Source of the DNA: Mucisphaera sp965279675
Lineage (GTDB): Bacteria > Planctomycetota > Phycisphaerae > Phycisphaerales > Phycisphaeraceae
DNA: 64,000 nt
Assembly (NCBI RefSeq): GCF_965279675.1
Contig: NZ_CBDIIJ010000002.1
Location: forward strand, 992,001 to 1,056,000
Direction: 5' to 3'
In this document: positions 26,651 to 35,701 of the stretch, one piece after another
How positions within the stretch are numbered: the first letter of the stretch is position 1
How the letters are laid out: every line of letters begins with the position of its first letter
The notes under the pieces: generated by a model
The model's input: the letters and a program-made list of their open reading frames with translations, nothing else
Told to the model about the DNA's origin: nothing
Databases searched by the model: none
Translations under genes and position numbers: made by a program

Positions 26651-27879
26651 CACCGCTTCCGATCCAGACCACGACCCGTCTGAACCACCTCCAGAAGCAC
26701 CCGCTCCCACGCCGCACAGCGATGCGCCGCCTCATGCTTCGCCCTGCTCGCCGCAAAAGCCTTCTCACCCAAAGCACGACACCGATCCCGATCCGCCGCC
26801 AACCCCTCAATCACCCGCACCAGCCCATCCACATCGCCCACCGCCAGCGTCTCGCCACACCCCGATGCCTTCAGCTCCATCGCCACCTCCGCCTCCTCCG
26901 GGCCCACGAACACCGACGCCCGACCCGCCGCCATGATCCCGTACAGCTTCGACGGCACCACCACCCCCGTAAACGCCGGCAGCTGACTGATCAGATGCAC
27001 ATCCGCCGCCGCCAGCAGCTCACCCAAACGCTCACGCGGCTGATACCCATAAACCGCCCCGTTCGGCAACGCCGCCACCCGATCCGAAACCTCCGCCATC
27101 CGCTTCCCGCTACCCACAAAAACAAAACGCAGATCGTCCCGATCCGCCAGCCGCTCCGCCGCCGCCACCAGCGTCTCCGCATCGTGCGCCAGCCCCAGAT
27201 TCCCCGAGTACATCACCACAAACTTCCCCGATAGCCCCCATTCCGCCCGATACCCGCTCGCCTCCGGCTCTGTCGCCTCCGCCGGATTCGCCGCCCACAC
27301 CCCGATCCAGTTCACACGCTCACCCGGCACCCCCTTCGACTCGATCAGCCCCTTCATGCAACGCCCCAACGCCACCACCCGATCACAACGCCGCAAACAC
27401 CACCGATTCAGCGCCTCAAACCCAAGCGTCAGCCAGCCATCCGGCTTCATCACCCCCAAAGCCACCGGCACATCCGGGTACAGGTCCATCCCCCAGTAAA
27501 CCCACCGACTCCCACGCAGCAGCCGCAGCATCGCTCCCAAGAGTCCGATAAAAGGCGGCGTCGTCAGCGTCACCACCACATCCGCCCGCTCAAGCGTCAA
27601 AACCCTGAAGCCCGCCAGCACGTAAAACAGCAGAAAATCCGCCAGACGCGCCGCAATCCCACGCTTCCCGAACAACGACACCCCCACCCGATGAACACGG
27701 ATCCCATCCACCACCTCAAACCGAGCCAGCGACGCCCCCGTCTGACCGTAGATCGACCGCGACGCCACCACCTCCACCTCGTGGCCCTGCGCCACCAGGT
27801 AACGCCCCAGATCGTGCGCGTGCTGCGCCGTCGCCGCCACATCCGGGTGAAAAGGCTGATTGAGAATCAGAACACGCAT
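26650..27879 (-). CDS. glycosyltransferase family 4 (WbuB/WcaI-like)
   Basis: A 409-residue GT-B glycosyltransferase. The N-terminal Rossmann half begins RVLILNQPFHPDVAATAQ with the donor loop. The C-terminal half has FVVMYSGNLGLAHDAETLV, FVFVGSGKR, VYGYQPRERLGELLAAADVHL and VVPSKLYGIMAAGRASVFVGPEEAEVA. It transfers an activated sugar to a polysaccharide or lipid-linked acceptor; donor and acceptor are unknown. The start is the ATG at 27879; a TTG one codon upstream is also possible, 6 bases after a TAAGTT box. First gene of a minus-strand unit with vanZ and murJ. Confidence 0.85.
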   Translation of the reverse strand: MRVLILNQPFHPDVAATAQHAHDLGRYLVAQGHEVEVVASRSIYGQTGASLARFEVVDGIRVHRVGVSLFGKRGIAARLADFLLFYVLAGFRVLTLERADVVVTLTTPPFIGLLGAMLRLLRGSRWVYWGMDLYPDVPVALGVMKPDGWLTLGFEALNRWCLRRCDRVVALGRCMKGLIESKGVPGERVNWIGVWAANPAEATEPEASGYRAEWGLSGKFVVMYSGNLGLAHDAETLVAAAERLADRDDLRFVFVGSGKRMAEVSDRVAALPNGAVYGYQPRERLGELLAAADVHLISQLPAFTGVVVPSKLYGIMAAGRASVFVGPEEAEVAMELKASGCGETLAVGDVDGLVRVIEGLAADRDRCRALGEKAFAASRAKHEAAHRCAAWERVLLEVVQTGRGLDRKR

Positions 27880-28187
27880 CAAACACTCAACTTACAACTG
27901 AGAAAACCACCATCGATCAGGCCCGCCCAACACAGATGGCAGACAACCTCGGCACAGAACATACCCCGGGCACCCACCCATCATCGGCTCCCCGAACCGC
28001 ACGAGCACAAGCAAGACACACCTTTATCGGGACCCTCCGCCAGACCTATAGGGCGCAAGCCCCACCCACTCTGAGATAGCATGGACCCCCAACAGCCAGC
28101 GAGCCGACATCAAGAAACAGGCCCACCCAACGGGCCAGAACCACGAGCAGGAGACCGGCTATCTCAGCGCTGACCATCCTCATCTTC
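27880..28187. other. intergenic region between divergent glycosyltransferase and O-antigen ligase genes
   Basis: About 308 bases with no supported gene. An AGGAG sequence at 28149-28153, without an ATG at proper spacing, leaves open that the ligase gene starts upstream of 28188 at a non-standard codon, since its frame stays open there. A TATAGG at about 28049 could be part of a plus-strand promoter. Confidence 0.35.
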
Positions 28188-29507
28188 ATGCTGATCTCCA
28201 TGACGCTCAGCATCGCCGTCTGGGCTCGACCTGGCTTCGCCGTCGGCCTCGTCCTCTGCAGCTTCGTCTTCGAACAGTGGGCTCAGGCCGGCAGCGGCCT
28301 CTTCGTCTCCTACTTCCAGCTCACCAACTACATGACCGGCCTCATCGTCGTCATGGCCTACGCCGCCACACTCATCAAACGACAGATGCGCTTCCCCAGC
28401 CTCGGAGCCGCAGGCTGGACCATGGTCGCCCTCTACGTCTACTGCATCATCTCCGCCGTCTGGTCCATCGACCGAGGCGAAACCATCGCACAACTCCGAA
28501 GCGCCGCCGTCTACCTCTCCGCCTTCGGACTCCTCGCCCCCCTCGTCGCCAGCGACACCAAAGCCATCCGCGACGCACTCCTCATGACCGTCCTCCTTGG
28601 CGGATTCCTCCTCGTCACCCTCCTGCTCAACCCCAACTGGAGCAGAAGAGGCGTACGCCTCGCCGTCGAAGGCGCCGCCAACCTCATGGTCCGCGACACT
28701 GGCAACCCGCTCGAAGTCGCCTCCGTCGGCGGCTACGTCGCCATCATCTGCGCCCTCCTACGCGTCGACAGCCTCCCCAACTGGCTCCGCTCCAGCCAAT
28801 GGCTACTCGTCATCTTTGGCTTCGCACTCATCATCGCCTCCGAATCACGAGGACAGTTCTTCGCAGCCCTCGGCGTCATCATCCTCTTCATCCCCTTCGC
28901 CTACCCCATCCGCTCACTCGGCACCTTCATCGGCGCCGTCTTCGCCACCGCCATCGTCGCCGGAACCGCCGTGGTCCTCCTCCAGACCTTCGCCACCGAA
29001 CGCTTCGACTTCCAGAACATGATCGAGAACTACTCCGATTCACGCATCGGCACCACAGGCATCCTCCTCGGAGCCTGGGCCAGCGCAGGACCCCTCTACT
29101 GGTTCCTCGGACTCGGAAGCTCCGCCTCCTACACCGACGACCTCCTCGGCACCTACCCCCACTTCGTGCCAGGCGAGGTCCTCGGCGAACTCGGCCTCTT
29201 CGGCTTCGCCATCTACTTCACCGCCTACACCCTCACCGCCATCGCCTTCTTCCGCATCTTCAGAGCCGTCAAGCCCTACCCCGAAGCCCGAAGCCTCATC
29301 GCCACCCTCGGAGCCCTCTGCGTCTTCGTCTCCCTCCTCACCCTCAAACAAGGCTCCCTGCTCGGCTCCTTCGCCGTGCCCCTCTTCTTCATCCTGGTCG
29401 GAACCATGGACCGCGAAGTCCGCGCCCTGCTCCACCATCCCCAGCACGCCCCTCAACCCATCCCCGACCAGCCAGCCCCCAACACGCCAAGAGCCCAACC
29501 CGCATGA
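28188..29507 (+). CDS. O-antigen ligase/Wzy-like polysaccharide polymerase
   Basis: A 439-residue polytopic membrane protein with about ten helices and a large outer loop. The pattern ASESRGQFFAALGVIILF matches the helix after the RG motif of Wzy_C/O-antigen ligase proteins. WFLGLGSSASYTDDLLGTYPHFVPGEVLGELGLFGFAIY carries the conserved (H/P)xxxxxxxxELG segment. It would ligate or polymerise glycan repeats at the periplasmic face. The N-terminus may begin slightly upstream. Its stop overlaps the next gene by four bases. Confidence 0.78.
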   Translation: MLISMTLSIAVWARPGFAVGLVLCSFVFEQWAQAGSGLFVSYFQLTNYMTGLIVVMAYAATLIKRQMRFPSLGAAGWTMVALYVYCIISAVWSIDRGETIAQLRSAAVYLSAFGLLAPLVASDTKAIRDALLMTVLLGGFLLVTLLLNPNWSRRGVRLAVEGAANLMVRDTGNPLEVASVGGYVAIICALLRVDSLPNWLRSSQWLLVIFGFALIIASESRGQFFAALGVIILFIPFAYPIRSLGTFIGAVFATAIVAGTAVVLLQTFATERFDFQNMIENYSDSRIGTTGILLGAWASAGPLYWFLGLGSSASYTDDLLGTYPHFVPGEVLGELGLFGFAIYFTAYTLTAIAFFRIFRAVKPYPEARSLIATLGALCVFVSLLTLKQGSLLGSFAVPLFFILVGTMDREVRALLHHPQHAPQPIPDQPAPNTPRAQPA

Positions 29508-30442
29508 TCCAACGCAGACTCTTGTTGAGCCTCCCACTCCTTAGCTGGGCCACGCTCATCACCGCCATCCTCACCCTCTCGCTCGTCGGCATGGCACCCG
29601 CACAACCAGCCCGCGACGCACAGAGCCCCGCACCCACCACTGGCACGTTCGGACGAACCCTCGTCTCCGGACCCGCCTTCCCCGTCTTCGACGCCACCCT
29701 CTACCTCAAAAAACCCGACCTCGAACAACTCTACGGCATGCCCAGACTCCGCACCCACAAACGCCTCTGGATGCCCGAAGACAACCACGACGAACCCATC
29801 CGAGCAAGACTCGTCGCCGCCCTCGCACACATCCCCCGCGGCGAACTTATCTTCATGGACATCGAACACTGGCCCGTCAAAGGCCAGCCCGAAGTCGTCA
29901 ACGACACCCTCCGGAAATACAACCTCGTCACCCACTGGGTCCGCGAAATCCGACCCGACCTCACCTTCGGCTACTACGGCGTCCCACCCATCCGCGACTA
30001 CTGGCGAGCCGTCCGACCCGAACGCGCCGACCAATACCAGCAGTGGCTCGACGAAAACGACGCCCTCGCACCCATGGTCGAAAACCTCGACGTCATCTAC
30101 CCCTCCCTCTACACCTTCTACAACACCCCCGACCAGTGGGTCGAGTTCGCCAAAGCCAACCTCAGCGAAGCCCGCCAGTACGGCCTCCCCGTCTACGCCT
30201 TCCTCTGGCCCCAGTACCACGAGGGCAACAAAGAACTCGCCTGGCAGTTCATCGATCCCGACTTCTGGCGACGCCAACTCGAAACCTGCCTCGAACACGC
30301 CGACGGCATCGTCATCTGGGGCGGATGGATGGACGCCGACAAAAAACGACTCAACTGGGACCCCACCGCACCCTGGTGGCGCGAAACCATCGCCGTCATG
30401 GCCGAAAACGGCGACCGACTCCTCAACCCCAAAGCCGATTAA
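29504..30442 (+). CDS. secreted hyaluronidase-like (GH56-like) TIM-barrel protein
   Basis: A 312-residue exported protein with a signal segment (LLSWATLITAILTLSLVGMA) and a barrel domain. GELIFMDIEHWPVKG resembles the D-x-E catalytic strand of GH56 hyaluronidases. YPSLYTFYNTPDQWVEFAK, YGLPVYAFLWPQYHEG and HADGIVIWGGW correspond in order to later GH56 strands. The placement inside a polysaccharide locus supports cleavage or trimming of a glycan. Sequence similarity is by eye only, and another TIM-barrel family remains possible. The ATG overlaps the ligase stop (ATGA). It ends convergently with the next glycosyltransferase gene. Confidence 0.5.
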   Translation: MIQRRLLLSLPLLSWATLITAILTLSLVGMAPAQPARDAQSPAPTTGTFGRTLVSGPAFPVFDATLYLKKPDLEQLYGMPRLRTHKRLWMPEDNHDEPIRARLVAALAHIPRGELIFMDIEHWPVKGQPEVVNDTLRKYNLVTHWVREIRPDLTFGYYGVPPIRDYWRAVRPERADQYQQWLDENDALAPMVENLDVIYPSLYTFYNTPDQWVEFAKANLSEARQYGLPVYAFLWPQYHEGNKELAWQFIDPDFWRRQLETCLEHADGIVIWGGWMDADKKRLNWDPTAPWWRETIAVMAENGDRLLNPKAD

Positions 30443-31617
30443 CGCCTCGAAGCCCTGCGAATCGCCGCCTCAAAACCATCCACCATCCGCGCTAGCGTGA
30501 ACCGCTCCGTCACCGTCCGCTCCGCCTCCATGCGCATCGACGCCAGCTTCTCCCGATCAGCAAACAGCCCCGCCAGCACCCCGGCCAGCGAACCCGCATC
30601 CCCATCACGAAACACCGCCCCATTCTCACCCGGCCGCAGCGCATCGATCTCCGGATTGTGAGACGCCAGATCGTCCCCCACCACCACCGGCAACCCGTAC
30701 CCCATCGCATGGATCAGACTCAGACCGACATTCGCCGGATACACAAACACATCGCTACATAAAAACCACGGCGCGAGATTGGCTTCCCCGTAGATCGCCC
30801 CGGGCATGATCACCCGATCCGCCACCCCCAGCCGCTCCGCCAACGCCCGCAACTCGCCCGCTGTCTCACCCTTCCCGATCAGCACCACCCGAAACCCTGG
30901 CAGCCGATCCTTCAACACCGCCGCCGCCTCAATCAACAAATCCTCCCGGTTCGCCGGCGCAAACCGGGATACAAACAACGCCACCGACCCATCCCCCAAA
31001 CCGCGCTCCGCCCGAAAACGCTTCAACTCCTCCTCCCGACCCGCCCACGCAGCCCGCGCCGCCTGCATGGGCGACTGATCCAACGCATTCGCCGCCGTAA
31101 ACAACCGGCCCGCATCAAACCCCACCGCCGCATAACGCTCCGCCACCGAAGCGCTATAGAAAAGCAGCGCATCCGCCCGGCGCCCCAGCCACCGCCGCAC
31201 GCCCGCTCGCCAACCCGCCTCCGCCTTCGAATACCCATGCCCCCACAACACCGTCCCCACCCCCGACAGCCGCGCTCGCAACAGCGCCATAGGCAGCGAC
31301 GCGTAGTGCGCATTCCAGGTCAACACCAGCACATCCGCCCGCCGCTTCGTCGCATACCGAAGCTGAGACCCATCCCACAACACCTCTCGCGACCCCACCC
31401 CAAACGACCGCGTCTCGCTCGGCTCCGCCGCAAACCCATCCGCCTCCACGTTCGGCAGCGCCGGATCATGCCCATACCGAACCAGCACCTCCAACCCCTC
31501 ACGACGAGCCAGCTCCCGAAACACCGGGATCCGATAAGCAGGCAACGCCGGCTGCTGAATCACCACACGTAGGGAACCTGACGACTTGACGACCCGTCTC
31601 CTTACTTCAACCAACAC
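30439..31617 (-). CDS. glycosyltransferase family 4
   Basis: A 392-residue GT-B enzyme. The N-terminal strand RVVIQQPALPAYRIPVFRELA and TVLWGHGYSK are typical of capsule/EPS GT4 members. The donor half has VALFVSRFAPANREDLLIEAA, VVLIGKGE, VIMPGAIYG and SLIHAMGYGLPVVVGDD with the glutamate-like donor loop partly altered (NVGLSLIHAMG instead of EGFG). The start is taken as GTG at 31617 because TAGCGT lies 6 bases upstream; the N-terminal 15 residues are therefore less certain. Confidence 0.8.
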   Translation of the reverse strand: MLVEVRRRVVKSSGSLRVVIQQPALPAYRIPVFRELARREGLEVLVRYGHDPALPNVEADGFAAEPSETRSFGVGSREVLWDGSQLRYATKRRADVLVLTWNAHYASLPMALLRARLSGVGTVLWGHGYSKAEAGWRAGVRRWLGRRADALLFYSASVAERYAAVGFDAGRLFTAANALDQSPMQAARAAWAGREEELKRFRAERGLGDGSVALFVSRFAPANREDLLIEAAAVLKDRLPGFRVVLIGKGETAGELRALAERLGVADRVIMPGAIYGEANLAPWFLCSDVFVYPANVGLSLIHAMGYGLPVVVGDDLASHNPEIDALRPGENGAVFRDGDAGSLAGVLAGLFADREKLASMRMEAERTVTERFTLARMVDGFEAAIRRASRR

Positions 31618-31623
31618 ATCCGC

Positions 31624-31629
31624 ACGCTA
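31624..31629 (-). promoter_or_regulatory. leaderless -10 box for the 31617 glycosyltransferase gene
   Basis: TAGCGT on the minus strand, 6 bases before the GTG start. Confidence 0.4.
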
Positions 31630-31666
31630 CCTTATCCATCGGTCAGCCGATACCTCCTCCATACCC

Positions 31667-32812
31667 ATGCCAGATAACCCCACCATCCTGATCAACGGAC
31701 TCTCCATCGGCGGCGGCGGCGGCCTCACCGTTGGCGTCGAACTCACCCGCGCCCTGGCACAAGCCCGCCCACGCTGGACCATCCGCCTCCTCCTCACCCA
31801 GAACCACCCCCTCCACGAAGAAGCCCGCGACCTCGTCTGGCCCCTCAACGCCTCCCTCATCTGGGCCGACGCCAACACCCGCAACCGACGCGCCCGCGAC
31901 GCCTACGAAACCCTCAAACTCCCCAAACGCTGCAACGACATCCACGCCACCGCCCTCCTCCAACTCAACGGCATGCTCCCCCCCATCCACCTCGACCTCC
32001 CCGTCATCTGCCACCACCAGGACCCCTGGCCCTACCGACCCCAGGCATGGTTCAGCCTCAAACACCGCCTCATCGCCTTCCTCAAACGACGACGCCACCG
32101 CAAAGCCCTCTATAAAGCCGACCGCCTCACCTTCACCAGTCAGTACCTCCTCGACACCCTCACCCGACACCACCGACTCCCCGCCGACCAGATCGCCACC
32201 CGCTGCTCCGTGCTCTCCAATGGCCTGCCCGACAGCTTCTACCAACTGGCTGACAACCAAACCAACACCGAGCGCGCCGACGAGATCCTCACAGTCAGCA
32301 ACGTCTCACCCTACAAACAACAGTGGCGCGTCATCGACGCCCTCGCCGAACTCACCCGTCGCGGCAACCAGACGACCAGCTACCGCATCATCGGCGCCGG
32401 CAGCCCCGCCGACCTCCAGGCCCTCAACGACCGCGCCGCCTCCCACGGCCTCACCGATCGCGTCCTCGTCGAAGGTCGCGCCGCCGCCGAACGCGTGACC
32501 TGGGCCTACCAACGCGCCAAAGCCTTCGCCCTCCACAGCCAGTGCGAGAGCTTCGGCATCCCCGCCATCGAAGCCATGGCCCACGCCGTACCCGTCGTCG
32601 TCGCCGACTGCTGCGCCCTGCCCGAAGTCACCGCCGACGCCGCCCTCCACGCAGACCCCGACTCCACCACCGCCCTCGCCGACGCCCTCGAAGAGATCCT
32701 CACCGTGCCCGAAACCGCCAAGCGACTCATCGCCAACGGCAAACAGCGCATCCACGCCTACCGCTGGTCCGACTCAGGCGAAAAACTCGCCCAGCTCATC
32801 GAAACCCTCTAA
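31667..32812 (+). CDS. glycosyltransferase family 4
   Basis: A 381-residue GT-B glycosyltransferase. The start ILINGLSIGGGGGLTVGVEL contains a Gly-rich acceptor-side loop. Donor-side motifs are ILTVSNVSPYKQQWRVIDAL, YRIIGAGS, DRVLVEGRAAAERVTWAYQ and SQCESFGIPAIEAMAHAVPVVV, the last carrying the ExFGxxxxE sugar-nucleotide motif. ATG at 31667 is used because residues upstream do not resemble the family. Function within envelope glycan assembly is inferred from neighbours. Confidence 0.85.
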   Translation: MPDNPTILINGLSIGGGGGLTVGVELTRALAQARPRWTIRLLLTQNHPLHEEARDLVWPLNASLIWADANTRNRRARDAYETLKLPKRCNDIHATALLQLNGMLPPIHLDLPVICHHQDPWPYRPQAWFSLKHRLIAFLKRRRHRKALYKADRLTFTSQYLLDTLTRHHRLPADQIATRCSVLSNGLPDSFYQLADNQTNTERADEILTVSNVSPYKQQWRVIDALAELTRRGNQTTSYRIIGAGSPADLQALNDRAASHGLTDRVLVEGRAAAERVTWAYQRAKAFALHSQCESFGIPAIEAMAHAVPVVVADCCALPEVTADAALHADPDSTTALADALEEILTVPETAKRLIANGKQRIHAYRWSDSGEKLAQLIETL

Positions 32813-32821
32813 GCCCCGCCC

Positions 32822-34372
32822 CTACTGCAGGTCACGCTCCTTGATCGGCCGCGCCGGGTTCCCCACGCACACGCTCTGCTCGGGCATGTCCTTGTAAACA
32901 CTCGAGCGCGCCCCCACCACACTCAAACGCCCGATCGTTACCCCCGGGCCGATGTACGCATCCGCTCCAACCCACACATCATCACGTATGTAAATAGGCG
33001 TCCGCAGCAAACGGAATGTCCGGTCCGTGTAGTCGTGCGTCCCCGCGCACAGGTGCGCATACTGACTCACGATCGATCGCTTGCCGATCCGGATCCGACC
33101 CAGGCTGTAAAGAATCGCGTAGTCCCCCACCGTCGCGTCATCCTCGATCTCCAGCATCCACGGCACCTCGATGTTCACCGAAGGCCGGATCGCCACATCC
33201 TTGCCGATCTTCGCCCCAAAGATCCGCAGGATCATCGACCGCAACCCGTACCAGTTGTGGAACGTCATCCGGAAGATCGGCTTGCCGATCACCATCCACA
33301 CCGCACGCGCCAGCTTCTCACGGAACGACCACGGACTTGACTCCGGCTGCGTCTGTATCGCCGGACCGCGATGCGAGCCATCCTGACTCGGGTCAGGCGG
33401 CAGCTGACGAATCGTCCCCTCCACCGGGTCCGGGTCCTCGCCCGGTAACAGCATCGTCGGCGGCGCCGTCAGCGTGTCCCCCTCCGGCACCGCCAGCGTA
33501 CTCCCCACCTCCTCCGCCACCACATGCGACGGATCGAAACCCGCCTGCTTCGCCTGCGTCATGATGTAACGGAACTTCAGCGCCACCATCCCGTCATACG
33601 TCGCGATCAGCTTGCAGAAATCAAACCCCGCCCGACCATCCAGAAACCCCAGCCGGAAAAAATACATGTAGATGAAACGCCACAGCCACGGAAAAGGCAT
33701 CCGGTGCATGATGTTCCGCTTCAGCCAGCGACGACGACGCGTCTCCTTCGTCAGGTTCGCCTCATCCTTCGCCTGATGCGTCACATACTCATGAAACAGC
33801 TGCTGCGCCTCAAGCGTCGAATACCGGTTGTGCTTCGCAATGAAGTGCTCAAGCCCGCGCCGATCGTTGTGCAGCATCGGCTCGTCGATGTACCCCACCG
33901 GGTCCGCCACCACCATGTGCTCGTGAACCGCTCGATCCTCATAAAACGCCCGACCACGCTTCAGCAGACGCATGTTCCAACTCGGGTAGTACCCGCAGTG
34001 CCAGATCGGACGATCCAGAAAATACGTCACCCGGTTGATGAAAAAACCGTTCTCCGGAACACGATCAACAGGCGGACGCGTCACCTCCAGCATCCGATCC
34101 CGAAGCTTCTCCGTGATCACCTCGTCCGCATCCAGAATCAGCACCCACTCGCTCTCGAACGGCAGATTGTTCAGACCCCAGTTCTTCTGCTTCGCATACC
34201 CCTCCCAGTCGTGATGAACCACCTCCGCCCCCAGATCCCGCGCAATGTCCACCGTCCCGTCCGTCGACCCCGAATCCACCACGAACACCCGCTTCGCCCA
34301 CCCACGCACCGAACCAATGCAATGCGGCAGATTCAACGCCTCATTGAACGTAATGATCATCACATCGATCAT
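32822..34372 (-). CDS. GT2 glycosyltransferase fused to a WcaF-like hexapeptide acyltransferase
   Basis: A two-domain protein of 516 residues. Residues 1-250 are a GT2 glycosyltransferase related to KdtX/WaaE: IITFNEALNLPHCIGSV, VVDSGSTDGT, KQKNWGLN and the metal-binding LILDADEVI. After a Pro-rich linker (about 290-340), residues 350-516 form a left-handed beta-helix acyltransferase of the WcaF type, with hexapeptide repeats, the catalytic AGTHDYTD and PIYIRDDVWVGADAYIGPGV. Together they could add and then acylate a sugar. The ATG at 34372 begins the conserved MIDVMIITFNE strand. Confidence 0.85.
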   Translation of the reverse strand: MIDVMIITFNEALNLPHCIGSVRGWAKRVFVVDSGSTDGTVDIARDLGAEVVHHDWEGYAKQKNWGLNNLPFESEWVLILDADEVITEKLRDRMLEVTRPPVDRVPENGFFINRVTYFLDRPIWHCGYYPSWNMRLLKRGRAFYEDRAVHEHMVVADPVGYIDEPMLHNDRRGLEHFIAKHNRYSTLEAQQLFHEYVTHQAKDEANLTKETRRRRWLKRNIMHRMPFPWLWRFIYMYFFRLGFLDGRAGFDFCKLIATYDGMVALKFRYIMTQAKQAGFDPSHVVAEEVGSTLAVPEGDTLTAPPTMLLPGEDPDPVEGTIRQLPPDPSQDGSHRGPAIQTQPESSPWSFREKLARAVWMVIGKPIFRMTFHNWYGLRSMILRIFGAKIGKDVAIRPSVNIEVPWMLEIEDDATVGDYAILYSLGRIRIGKRSIVSQYAHLCAGTHDYTDRTFRLLRTPIYIRDDVWVGADAYIGPGVTIGRLSVVGARSSVYKDMPEQSVCVGNPARPIKERDLQ

Positions 34373-34512
34373 GAACCCATGCCTCGTCGTACGACTCGTA
34401 GCGGCCTCTGCAACACAACACCCCGGCCGCCGCGACAATCGCACAAGATCATACGCCAGCCCGACAACCACCACGCCCGCCCGTAACTAACTTCGGCCGC
34501 CTCAGTCACCCG

Positions 34513-35124
34513 ATGAAGCCAACAATGACCGCTTCCGACCTCAAAAACGAACCGCCCCCCTTCCAGCGACTCGATCAGGCCGCCGGATACCCCTACACAA
34601 CGTCCGAATATCTCGCCCGCACCCTCTGGAACCTCGTCCAGACCCTCCTGATCCGACCCAGCCCCGCCAGATGCTACGCCTGGCGACGCTTCTGGCTCCG
34701 CCGCTTCGGCGCCACCATCCCCGACACCTCCGGCACCCGGCCCTCCACCCGCGTCTTCCACCCCTGGCTCCTCACCCTCGGACAGCACACCCTCCTCGGC
34801 GACCGCGTCCGCGTCTACAACCTCGGGCCCATCACCCTCGGCGACCACACCGTCGTCTCCCAGGACACCCACCTCTGCGCCGGCACCCACGACCACACCC
34901 AGCCCAACCTCCCCCTCCTCCGGCCCCCCATCACCATCGGGTCAGGCGTCTGGATCGCCGCCGACGCCTTCATCGGACCCAACGTTACCATCCACAACAA
35001 CGCCGTCATCGCCGCACGTGCCGTCGTCACCAAAGACGTCCCCGCCAACACCATCGCCGCAGGCAACCCCGCCCAGCCCATCAAGACCCGACCCATGAAC
35101 CCAACCCCCGAACAGATCGCCTGA
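34513..35124 (+). CDS. WcaF-like hexapeptide acetyltransferase
   Basis: A 203-residue left-handed beta-helix enzyme that likely transfers an acetyl group to a sugar of the exopolysaccharide. It has HTVVSQDTHLCAGTHDHTQP with the catalytic His, PITIGSGVWIAADAFIGPNV and a C-terminal ANTIAAGNPAQPIK, the classical WcaF signatures. It is a stand-alone paralogue of the acyltransferase half encoded divergently next door. A second ATG four codons downstream is an alternative start. Confidence 0.87.
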   Translation: MKPTMTASDLKNEPPPFQRLDQAAGYPYTTSEYLARTLWNLVQTLLIRPSPARCYAWRRFWLRRFGATIPDTSGTRPSTRVFHPWLLTLGQHTLLGDRVRVYNLGPITLGDHTVVSQDTHLCAGTHDHTQPNLPLLRPPITIGSGVWIAADAFIGPNVTIHNNAVIAARAVVTKDVPANTIAAGNPAQPIKTRPMNPTPEQIA

Positions 35125-35143
35125 TCCCCCAGACCTTGCGCAC

Positions 35144-35171
35144 AAAAAAAGCGAGCCCTTGCGGGCCCGCT
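35144..35171 (-). terminator. rho-independent terminator of the P-II gene
   Basis: On the minus strand a hairpin with 9-base arms (AGCGGGCCC and GGGCTCGCT, one mismatch, loop GCAA) is followed by seven T residues. It lies 30 bases after the stop of the P-II gene. Confidence 0.8.
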
Positions 35172-35201
35172 CCCATCACCCTTCTCCCGGAGTGACGTGT
35201 C

Positions 35202-35540
35202 CTACAAAGCGTCGTGATCCGTCTCACCCGTACGGATACGAACCACCTTGTCCAGATCGTAAACAAACACCTTGCCGTCACCGACGTTGCCGCTGCGCGC
35301 CGACGACGTGATCGCCTCCACAGCCTTCTCAAGGTCCTCGGCCTTCACCGCGACCTTCAACATCACCTTCGGCACAAAACCAACATCCATCCGGCCACCA
35401 CGGTAACGCTCGGTGTGGCCCTTCTGCTTGCCAAAGCCCTTGCACTCCAACGCGGTCGCGCCGTAAATGCCCAACTCGGCAAGTTTCTTCGTGATCGCCC
35501 CCAACGCCGAGGGCTTGATCACTGATTCAATCATCTTCAT
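35202..35540 (-). CDS. glnK: nitrogen regulatory protein P-II (GlnB/GlnK family)
   Basis: Exactly 112 residues, the canonical P-II length, from an ATG with AGGAG 8 bases upstream. It has KMIESVIKPSALGAI, GFGKQKGHTERYRG leading into the T-loop, and the DGKVFVYDLDKVVRIRTGE signature. Position 51, the uridylylated Tyr of enterobacterial P-II, is Met here, so GlnD-type control of that residue is excluded. Adjacent to amt, so a GlnK-like role binding the ammonium channel is likely. A P-II gene downstream of amt on the same strand is the common arrangement. Confidence 0.93.
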   Translation of the reverse strand: MKMIESVIKPSALGAITKKLAELGIYGATALECKGFGKQKGHTERYRGGRMDVGFVPKVMLKVAVKAEDLEKAVEAITSSARSGNVGDGKVFVYDLDKVVRIRTGETDHDAL

Positions 35541-35677
35541 CGTTGCATCTCCTGTCACGAAGCGGGCAAGCCTTCTTATGCTCAGGCATCAAGCCCACTA
35601 AAGGAATTCGGGTTCCAAACAAGCCTCCCTGACCTCCCGCTCGGGCACCAGCTCACCAAAGCGAACCAGCAACCCAA

Positions 35678-35700
35678 TGCGGGGGGGCGGGGGATGGGGG
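35678..35700. repeat. G-tract in the amt-glnK spacer
   Basis: Runs of 7, 5 and 6 G residues interrupted by single or few bases, just downstream of the amt stop on the plus strand (C-tracts in the transcript). No function can be assigned. Confidence 0.6.
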
Positions 35701-35701
35701 G

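Noticed and set aside
25330..27234. 634-codon plus-strand frame
   Set aside because: Arg/His/Pro-rich shadow of murJ, the VanZ-like gene and a glycosyltransferase.
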